In this document: piece by piece, positions 58,310-64,000 of the stretch
How the letters are laid out: each line of letters begins with the position of its first letter
Position numbering within the stretch: position 1 is the stretch's first letter
Assembly (NCBI RefSeq): GCF_024346135.1
Contig: NZ_JAGQCJ010000003.1
Span: 62,001-126,000, forward strand
Reading direction: 5' to 3'
DNA: 64,000 bases
Source of the DNA: Cyanobium sp. CH-040
GTDB taxonomy: Bacteria; Cyanobacteriota; Cyanobacteriia; PCC-6307; Cyanobiaceae
Program-made: the position numbers and the translations under genes
Notes under the pieces: model-generated
What the model saw: only the letters and a program-made list of their open reading frames with translations
Databases searched by the model: none
What the model was told of the DNA's origin: nothing

Positions 58310-58681
58310 ATGACCTCCGCCTCCGTTTCCTTTCGCATCACCCGCAGCACCGAGGACCTGGCGCAGACCACCCACGCCCTCTCCCTGCGGCTGGTGAAGC
58401 TCGAGCAGCGGCTCGAGGCGCTCGAACTGCAGATCCAGCATGCGCTGGAACGACGCGACCAACGCGATCCCCTGGAGCTGAACAGCCTCGAGAATGTGGA
58501 ACGGCTGCTTCATGACTGCCGCTCCCTGCTGGGCCTGGATGCCGAAACAGCAGAGGCAACAGCCGTGGTTCCAGTCTCCGGTTCAGCCCCGGATTCATCA
58601 TTTCCAGATACAGACGACGAGTTCGAATCAGACCCTGCAGATCTGCTGGCCATGGAGGGTCCAGGAGAGCTTGCGGCCTGA
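58310..58681 (+). CDS. Coiled-coil hypothetical protein
   Basis: A 123-residue cytoplasmic protein I do not recognise. Residues 13-55 form a coiled coil (LAQTTHALSLRLVKLEQRLE, then LEALELQIQHAL). A conserved-looking LENVERLLHDCRSLLGLD follows, then an acidic disordered tail (DTDDEFESDPADLLAMEG). The ATG at 58310 is divergent from the AbrB-like gene with 84 bp between. Coding is supported by coiled-coil periodicity and GC pattern; function is unknown. Confidence 0.55.
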   Translation: MTSASVSFRITRSTEDLAQTTHALSLRLVKLEQRLEALELQIQHALERRDQRDPLELNSLENVERLLHDCRSLLGLDAETAEATAVVPVSGSAPDSSFPDTDDEFESDPADLLAMEGPGELAA

Positions 58682-58751
58682 TCGTCTGCGGGGTCTGCCT
58701 CGGCCTCGCTTCAGACGGTTGCCGGTGTCAAAATGGGAAGAAAGTGAGCTC

Positions 58752-59090
58752 ATGGCTTTCCCCGGCCCCGCGCACCCCAATCCCGCGCAGACCATCCCCG
58801 GCGCGTCCCCTGCAGCAGCTCCCGCCGGCGCTGCGACACCCACCGCTCCCCCCACCTCCGTTGTCCCAGCCGTTGCCAATGGCCTGCGCCGGGGTGCCCA
58901 TCACCACACCGCTGCTGGTGCGGCAACAAGACCATTCCCTCAGGTGCCCAGCAGCGACGGGGAGCATCAGCTGGAAAAGCTCCAGTTCGCTCTGGCGGTG
59001 GCTCTCACCCGCGGCGATCGCGAGCGGGAACGGTTCCTGCGTGAGCAGATTGCTGCCCTCGGGGGCCACGGTGAGGAACCGGGTACCTGA
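58752..59090 (+). CDS. Pro/Ala-rich hypothetical protein with C-terminal helix
   Basis: A 112-residue protein: residues 1-70 are Pro/Ala/Thr-rich and likely disordered (PAHPNPAQTIPGASPAAAPA), and the C-terminal ~45 form charged helices (EHQLEKLQFALAVALTRGDR, ERFLREQIAALGG). The helical end looks like those in other small Synechococcus proteins, but I cannot name a family. The start at 58752 follows a purine-rich AAGAAAGTGAG. Moderate support. Confidence 0.45.
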   Translation: MAFPGPAHPNPAQTIPGASPAAAPAGAATPTAPPTSVVPAVANGLRRGAHHHTAAGAATRPFPQVPSSDGEHQLEKLQFALAVALTRGDRERERFLREQIAALGGHGEEPGT

Positions 59091-59470
59091 GCATCCGGCT
59101 CGAGACCCGATCCCATCCCTGCGGATCCTGAGCTCGGGCCGGTCGGCGACGTCCTCCAAGATGCATCCCGGCTGCTGAGTGAGAAGGGTGTACTGCTGAT
59201 AGAATTCCTCTGCTGCCAGGATGTTGAGGCAATATCAACCCATCCAGCGCAACGATGCAGCATCATGCGAGGCGCCATCAAGCATGGCTTCAGGGCCACT
59301 GATTGGTTGTGTCTTCACTTGTGTTGTGATCCCGGGTCACCAGCACGGCCAGATCGCCGGCAGGTTGGCAGCATGCCCACCACCGCTCCACCTCCGCTGT
59401 GCTTCGTGCCTCTGCTGTGCACCACACGGCTGAGCCTGGACAGTCCTGAAGGTCATTCCTTAACTGTTTC
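59091..59470. other. 380-bp gap with no convincing gene
   Basis: No reading frame here shows protein-like composition; the longest small frames are Cys/Pro/Arg-rich shadows. The segment is less GC-rich than its neighbours. I saw no tRNA, terminator hairpin with T-run or repeat. It could hold regulatory DNA for the gene at 59471 or a small RNA, but nothing in the sequence shows it. Confidence 0.5.
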
Positions 59471-59713
59471 ATGACGGCAACCCTGCCCGCCAAAACCCCG
59501 CTTCCTGTTGGCCGATCCGCGGCCAGCGCCGACGTGGACCCCAAGGACGAGTTGCGCAACCGCATCACCAGGCTGGACCAGGAGGCTCGCCTGGCCGCTG
59601 ACGCAGGCGCGATCGAGACATCGGCCCGGGTCATCCTGCAGATACTCGACTGCGAGCGGCGTCTCGCCGCCATCGGCCCCCAGGTGCTGCAGGTGATCAA
59701 GCCGCGGTCCTGA
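59471..59713 (+). CDS. Small helical hypothetical protein
   Basis: An 80-residue protein. After a Pro/Thr-rich start comes a charged helical core, DPKDELRNRITRLDQEARLA, then TSARVILQILDCERRLA. It probably forms a helical hairpin. I recognise no family; the composition (balanced charges, few Pro in the core) supports real coding. It stands alone between non-coding stretches, with tRNA-Gly following on the other strand. Confidence 0.5.
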   Translation: MTATLPAKTPLPVGRSAASADVDPKDELRNRITRLDQEARLAADAGAIETSARVILQILDCERRLAAIGPQVLQVIKPRS

Positions 59714-59859
59714 GCCCTCGGCCATCCAGGTGGCTGCAGCGTGGGCAAGCAACGTGCCTGAACAGAAGGGCTCAGCAGGAGTGCCCGGTGCTCTTCCGGC
59801 ACTGCGGCAGGCCCATCGCCAGGTCACCTGCAAGGATGAACAATGGACTACTACTGAAA

Positions 59860-59930
59860 GCGGGTGACCGGACTCGAACCGGCGACGTTCAGCTTGGGAA
59901 GCTGACATTCTACCACTGAATTACACCCGC
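59860..59930 (-). tRNA. tRNA-Gly, anticodon CCC
   Basis: A 71-nt cloverleaf on the minus strand. The acceptor stem pairs GCGGGTG with CACCCGC, the D loop contains the usual AGTGGTA, the anticodon stem TCAGC/GCTGA frames the loop TTCCCAA, giving anticodon CCC (reads GGG), and the T arm is CGGTTCGAGTCCG-like. CCA is not encoded. Gly identity follows from the anticodon. Confidence 0.95.
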
Positions 59931-59936
59931 ATCAGA

Positions 59937-59964
59937 TAAGGAACTGCCGTCCGGCAGTTCCTTA
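59937..59964. terminator. Perfect 13-bp hairpin between aminotransferase and tRNA-Gly
   Basis: Inverted repeat with arms 59937-59949 and 59952-59964 and a 2-bp centre, so in RNA an 11-bp stem with a 6-nt loop. It lies 11 bp after the aminotransferase stop and 6 bp before the tRNA, both on the minus strand. No T-run follows, so it may be a weak terminator, an RNA-processing signal or both. Confidence 0.55.
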
Positions 59965-59974
59965 TGGCAGAAGC

Positions 59975-61126
59975 CTAGCCCGCCAGGGCAGCGGCGCAGG
60001 CGGCGACCCCCGCGCCGGGGGTGCCCTTGTGCAGCCCCAGGCCCTCCAGGGTGGCCTCGATGGCCGCCACGGCCGTGAGCACGTCACGGTCGCAGACGAA
60101 GCCCAGGTGGCCGATGCGGAACACCTTGCCCTTGAGATGATCCTGGCCCCCGGCCAGCAGGATCTGGAAACGGTCCTTCACCTGCTTGCGCAGGGTCTCG
60201 GCGTCGATGCCCTCGGGAGCCACGGCCGTGATCGCCGGGCTGCCGTGGCCCGCGGCGGCATACAGGGGCAGGCCCATGGCGGTCATGCCGGCCTGGGCGG
60301 CGGCGCGGTGGCGGGCATGGCGGGCGAAGATCGCCTCAAGCCCCTCGGCCTGCATCATCTCCAGCGCCGCCTCCAGGGCGAAGTAGAGGTTCACGGCCGG
60401 GGTGAAGGGGTTGCTGTCGGCCTGGGCTGATTTCCTGTATTTGCCCAGATCCAGATAGAACTTGGGCAGGTCGGAGCGTTCGTAGGCGGCCCAGGCCCGC
60501 TCGCTCATGGCCACGAAGGCCAGCCCCGGCGGCATCATGTAGCCCTTCTGGGAGCCGGAGCCGATCACGTCGAGGCCCCAGGCATCCATCGGCACGTTGC
60601 AGGCGCCGAGGCTGGTGACGCAGTCGGCGATCGTGAGGGCCGTGCCGTGGGCCCGCACGTGGCCGGCGATGGCCTCCAGGTCGTTGATCACCCCTGTGGA
60701 GGTTTCCGAGTGGGTGAGGATCACCGCCTTGATCGCCTTGGCCGTGTCGGCCTCGAGGGCGGTGCGGAAGGCCTCCGGATCGAGGGGCTGGCCCCACTCG
60801 GCCTGGATCACCTGCACGTCCAGGCCGTAGGCCCGGGCCACCTTCACCCAGCGCTCGCCGAACTTGCCGTTGTCACCGCAGAGCACCCGGTCCCCCCTGC
60901 TCAGCACGTTGATGATCCCGGCCTCCATGGCGGCGGTGCCGCTGCCGGTGATCGCCAGCACGTCGCTTCTGGTCTGGTGCAGCCACTTGAGCTGCTCGGT
61001 GGTGCGCCTGACGATCTTCTGAAAGTCGGCGCTGCGGTGGCCGATCGGGTGGCGGCCCATCGCCTGCAGGACGGTTTCCGGCACCGGCGTGGGGCCGGGG
61101 ATCATCAGGGTGAGCTTGTCCTGCAT
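59975..61126 (-). CDS. Class V aminotransferase (serine/alanine-glyoxylate type)
   Basis: A 383-residue PLP enzyme. N-terminal MIPGPTPVPETVLQAMGRHP and the ITGSGTAAMEAGIINVLSRG loop are typical. The PLP Lys is in IGSGSQKGYMMPPGLAFVAM. The substrate could be serine/alanine plus glyoxylate (photorespiration); the family also contains proteins once called soluble hydrogenase subunits in cyanobacteria. Adjacent and divergent to cbiD, as in Prochlorococcus (from memory). ATG at 61126 is clear. Confidence 0.92.
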   Translation of the reverse strand: MQDKLTLMIPGPTPVPETVLQAMGRHPIGHRSADFQKIVRRTTEQLKWLHQTRSDVLAITGSGTAAMEAGIINVLSRGDRVLCGDNGKFGERWVKVARAYGLDVQVIQAEWGQPLDPEAFRTALEADTAKAIKAVILTHSETSTGVINDLEAIAGHVRAHGTALTIADCVTSLGACNVPMDAWGLDVIGSGSQKGYMMPPGLAFVAMSERAWAAYERSDLPKFYLDLGKYRKSAQADSNPFTPAVNLYFALEAALEMMQAEGLEAIFARHARHRAAAQAGMTAMGLPLYAAAGHGSPAITAVAPEGIDAETLRKQVKDRFQILLAGGQDHLKGKVFRIGHLGFVCDRDVLTAVAAIEATLEGLGLHKGTPGAGVAACAAALAG

Positions 61127-61240
61127 GGTGGAGGGGACGGGGGCGATGCGGGTGGATGGGGACGCGGCCCGGCGGCGGCGCAATCGACCACCATAAAAAA
61201 CAGCCCAGGCTCCCCCCTTCGGTGTCTCAACGAACCATCC

Positions 61241-62380
61241 ATGGCTGAGGCCGGCTTCACCCTGCCGGTGTGGACCGCCGCCGCGGCGCGGGCGGCGCTG
61301 CAGGGTCTGCTCGGGGAGCGGCTGGATCCGCAGCAGCCGCTGCGGCTGGATGGGGAGGGCGAGCTCCAGCCGATTCCGATCGAGGCGGCGGCTCCCCTGG
61401 CCGACGGCAGTGCCCTGGCCATGGCCCGCTGTGATCCCGGCGAAGGCGTGCTGGATCTCACCCGCGGCCTGCTGGTGTGGGTGCAGGCGCGCTGGCTGAG
61501 CGGCGTGGGCCCCTGGCTGGAGCTGCGGGCCGGGGAAGGCGTGGGTGTGATTCAGGCCAGTGGCGAGGCCTGCCTGTCGACCTATGCCCGCCAGCTGCTG
61601 GAGTGGAATCTGCGCCCCCTGGTGCCGGCTGGGCGCCGTCTGGGCCTGGAGGTGTTCATCCCCGAGGGCCGACGGCTGGCCGAGCGCACCAGCAATGCCG
61701 CCTTCGGGGTGGTGGAGGGGCTCGCCCTGATCGGCACCCAGGCCCGGGTGCAGCGCAGTGCGGCCCCCGAGCAGCTGGAGGTGGCCCTGGCGGAGCTGCG
61801 TCGCCGCGCCGCCTGTGCCGATTTCGCTGGTGATCTGGTGCTGGTGATCGGCGAGAACGGCCTCGATCTGGCGCCCCGGCTGGGTCTGCCCCCCCAGCTT
61901 CTGCTCAAGGCCGGCAACTGGCTGGGGCCCCTGCTGGTGGCGGCGGCAGCGGCCGGCGTCCAGCGGCTGCTGCTGTTCGGCGTCCAGGGCAAGCTGATCA
62001 AGCTGGCCGGCGGCATCTTCCACACCCACCACCATCTCGCCGACGGCCGGGCCGAGGTGCTCACCGCCCTGGCAGCCCTGGAGGGCCTGGCGGGCGCCGA
62101 TCTGGAGCGTCTGCACGGCGCCGCCAGCGTGGAGACGGGGCTCGCCGATCTCGATGAGCGCCAGCCGGCCCTGGCGGAGCGGCTGCGCACCCGCATCGCC
62201 GCCGCCATCGAGCAGCGCAGCCGCGCCTACCTGCTCAGCCACGGCCAGCCGGAAGCGATCGCGGTGGGGGCGGTGCTGTTCGACCGCAGCCGCAGGGTCC
62301 GGGCCTGCGGTCCCGCAGGCTCCCGGCTGCTCACGGAGCTCGGCAGCCCGGCCCGGGAGGCGCCGGGGGGCGCCCCCTAG
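61241..62380 (+). CDS. cbiD: Cobalt-precorrin-5B C1-methyltransferase
   Basis: A 379-residue enzyme of the anaerobic (early cobalt insertion) corrin pathway. Seen: [20 protein letters not shown] with [20 protein letters not shown]-type core, [20 protein letters not shown], and [20 protein letters not shown] followed by the HTHHH-like [19 protein letters not shown]. The N-terminus is divergent from enteric CbiD. The start at 61241 is 114 bp from the divergent aminotransferase. guaA follows 26 bp on. Its presence means the organism makes a corrinoid. Confidence 0.92.
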   Translation: MAEAGFTLPVWTAAAARAALQGLLGERLDPQQPLRLDGEGELQPIPIEAAAPLADGSALAMARCDPGEGVLDLTRGLLVWVQARWLSGVGPWLELRAGEGVGVIQASGEACLSTYARQLLEWNLRPLVPAGRRLGLEVFIPEGRRLAERTSNAAFGVVEGLALIGTQARVQRSAAPEQLEVALAELRRRAACADFAGDLVLVIGENGLDLAPRLGLPPQLLLKAGNWLGPLLVAAAAAGVQRLLLFGVQGKLIKLAGGIFHTHHHLADGRAEVLTALAALEGLAGADLERLHGAASVETGLADLDERQPALAERLRTRIAAAIEQRSRAYLLSHGQPEAIAVGAVLFDRSRRVRACGPAGSRLLTELGSPAREAPGGAP

Positions 62381-62406
62381 GCTTCAGCCCCGGCCCGCCC
62401 ATCGCC

Positions 62407-63996
62407 ATGTCCGTGATCGACGCCGCCTCCCAGTCGTCCCGCCATCCGGCGATCGTGATCCTGGACTTCGGCTCCCAGTACTCCGAGCTGATCGCCCGGC
62501 GGGTGCGGGAAACGGAGGTGTTCTCGCTGGTGATCAGCTACACCACCAGTGCCGAGGAGCTCAGGGCCCTCAACCCCCGGGGCATCATTCTCAGCGGCGG
62601 CCCCAGCTCGGTGTATGAGCCTGGCGCGCCCGTCTGCGATCCGGGCATCTGGGATCTGGGCATTCCCGTGCTGGGCGTCTGCTACGGCATGCAGCTGATG
62701 GTGCAGCAGCTGGGCGGGGCGGTGGTGGCCGCCGGCAAGGCGGAATACGGAAAGGCGCCCCTGCATGTGGACGATCCCACGGATCTGCTCACCAACGTCG
62801 AGGACGGCTCGACGATGTGGATGAGCCATGGCGACTCGGTGGAGCGGCTGCCGGAGGGATTCGTGCGCCTCGCCCACACCGAGAACACCCCGGAAGCGGC
62901 GGTGGCCCACCACCAGCGCCGGCTCTACGGCGTGCAGTTCCATCCCGAGGTGGTGCACTCCACCTGCGGCATGGCGATGCTGCGCAACTTCGTTTATCAC
63001 ATCTGCGGCTGCGAGGCCGACTGGACCACGGCGGCCTTCATCGATGAGGCCATCGAGGAGGTGCGCCGCCAGGTGGGTGAGCGGCGTGTGCTGCTGGCCC
63101 TGTCCGGCGGCGTGGATTCCTCCACCCTGGCCTTTCTGCTGCACCGGGCGATCGGTGATCAGCTCACCTGCATGTTCATCGACCAGGGCTTCATGCGCAA
63201 AGGTGAGCCCGAATTTCTCACGGAGTTCTTCGACCGGAAGTTCCACATCCGGGTCGAATACATCAACGCCCGTGAGCGCTTCATCAGCAAGCTGGCCGGG
63301 GTCACCGATCCGGAGGAGAAGCGCAAGCTGATCGGCACCGAGTTCATCCGGGTGTTCGAGGAGGAGAGCAAGCGCCTCGGCCCCTTCGACTACCTGGCCC
63401 AGGGCACCCTCTATCCCGATGTGATCGAGAGCGCCGGCACCAACGTGGACCCCAAGACCGGCGAGCGGGTGGCGGTGAAGATCAAGAGCCACCACAACGT
63501 GGGCGGCCTGCCCAAGGATCTGCAGTTCAAGCTGGTGGAACCCCTGCGCAAGCTGTTCAAGGACGAGGTGCGCAAGGTGGGCCGCAGCCTGGGGCTGCCG
63601 GAGGAGATCGTGGGCCGCCACCCCTTCCCGGGCCCCGGCCTGGCGATCCGCATCCTCGGCGAGGTCACCGACGAGAAGCTCAACATCCTCCGCGATGCCG
63701 ACCTGATCGTGCGCGAGGAGATCCGCGATGCCGGCCTCTACAACGAGATCTGGCAGGCCTTCGCCGTGCTGCTGCCGGTGCGCAGCGTGGGGGTGATGGG
63801 CGACAAGCGCACCTATGCCTTCCCGGTGGTGCTGCGCTGCGTGTCCTCTGAGGACGGCATGACCGCCGACTGGTCGCGCCTGCCCTACGACCTGCTGGAG
63901 ACCATCTCCAACCGCATCGTCAACGAGGTGCAGGGGGTGAACCGGGTGGTGCTCGACATCACCAGCAAGCCCCCCGGCACCATCGAGTGGGAATGA
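62407..63996 (+). CDS. guaA: GMP synthase (glutamine-hydrolysing)
   Basis: A 529-residue enzyme converting XMP to GMP. The class I glutaminase domain has Cys92 in [10 protein letters not shown] with the triad His and Glu in [12 protein letters not shown]. The ATP pyrophosphatase domain has the P-loop [16 protein letters not shown]. The C-terminal dimerisation domain has [18 protein letters not shown] and ends [18 protein letters not shown]. Complete; only a few bases of the window remain. Confidence 0.97.
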   Translation: MSVIDAASQSSRHPAIVILDFGSQYSELIARRVRETEVFSLVISYTTSAEELRALNPRGIILSGGPSSVYEPGAPVCDPGIWDLGIPVLGVCYGMQLMVQQLGGAVVAAGKAEYGKAPLHVDDPTDLLTNVEDGSTMWMSHGDSVERLPEGFVRLAHTENTPEAAVAHHQRRLYGVQFHPEVVHSTCGMAMLRNFVYHICGCEADWTTAAFIDEAIEEVRRQVGERRVLLALSGGVDSSTLAFLLHRAIGDQLTCMFIDQGFMRKGEPEFLTEFFDRKFHIRVEYINARERFISKLAGVTDPEEKRKLIGTEFIRVFEEESKRLGPFDYLAQGTLYPDVIESAGTNVDPKTGERVAVKIKSHHNVGGLPKDLQFKLVEPLRKLFKDEVRKVGRSLGLPEEIVGRHPFPGPGLAIRILGEVTDEKLNILRDADLIVREEIRDAGLYNEIWQAFAVLLPVRSVGVMGDKRTYAFPVVLRCVSSEDGMTADWSRLPYDLLETISNRIVNEVQGVNRVVLDITSKPPGTIEWE

Positions 63997-64000
63997 GCCC

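Noticed and set aside
59221-59433. A 70-codon plus-strand frame in the 59.1-59.5 kb gap
   Set aside because: Cys/Pro/His-rich, with no hydrophobic or helical pattern and no neighbour support.
61186-61200. A/T-run near 61190 as a terminator on the minus strand
   Set aside because: The stem before the T-run is only 4 bp, and it lies upstream of, not after, the aminotransferase gene.

Overview
The window is a GC-rich (roughly 70%), densely coded stretch of a cyanobacterial chromosome. It carries a psbA gene for photosystem II D1, a type-2 (plastid-like) GAPDH, a TLP40-like lumenal cyclophilin, a DUF1830 protein, a DUF1400 protein and pilB-pilT-pilC beside grpE-dnaJ. From 17.2 kb to the right edge the gene order (dnaN, PRC-barrel protein, purL, purF, gyrA/parC, TPR, queG, HpsJ-like, DUF502, nusB, ftsY, PP2C, argH, RRM protein, dusA ... 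grpE, dnaJ, rsgA, ybaB, murB, murC, gap2, thiL, cyclophilin, efp, accB, pdxA ... aminotransferase, cbiD, guaA) is, as I remember it, the order at the start of Prochlorococcus and marine Synechococcus genomes. With the high GC this points to an alpha-cyanobacterium of the Cyanobium/Synechococcus type. No taxonomic search was possible.

Layout. 1-16.7 kb: the 5' end of uvrA, then a looser set of genes: GNAT acetyltransferase, DUF1830, rhodanese, TPMT-type methyltransferase, a c-type heme DUF3365 protein next to a variant psbA, an LprI-like protein, an ABC ATPase, DUF3598-like, an SDR, a polysaccharide deacetylase, recN, an ABC1 kinase, DUF1400 and thrC. 16.7-17.2 kb: a non-coding stretch just upstream of dnaN with several DnaA-box-like motifs, the best oriC candidate here. 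17.2-36 kb: replication, purine synthesis, SRP targeting and arginine synthesis genes, mostly rightward. 36-41.6 kb: a flavoprotein and the leftward pilB-pilT-pilC motor operon. 41.6-53 kb: chaperone, ribosome assembly, cell wall, central carbon and cofactor genes. 53-60 kb: small picocyanobacterial hypotheticals, a divergent HNH nuclease/SNF2 helicase pair and tRNA-Gly. 60-64 kb: class V aminotransferase, cbiD and guaA.

The most striking observation is at 3.2-5.2 kb. The D1 protein carries Ala80, Leu158 and Ala286 together, the signature of the low-oxygen D1' isoform, with all water-oxidising ligands intact. The next gene on the same strand encodes a Tll0287-type (DUF3365) c-type heme protein, a family reported to appear in Thermosynechococcus cells expressing only the D1' gene psbA2. 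A 15-bp palindrome lies in an over-long promoter spacer upstream of psbA. Together this suggests a co-regulated microaerobic photosystem II module. I saw no phage, transposon, CRISPR array or secondary-metabolite cluster.
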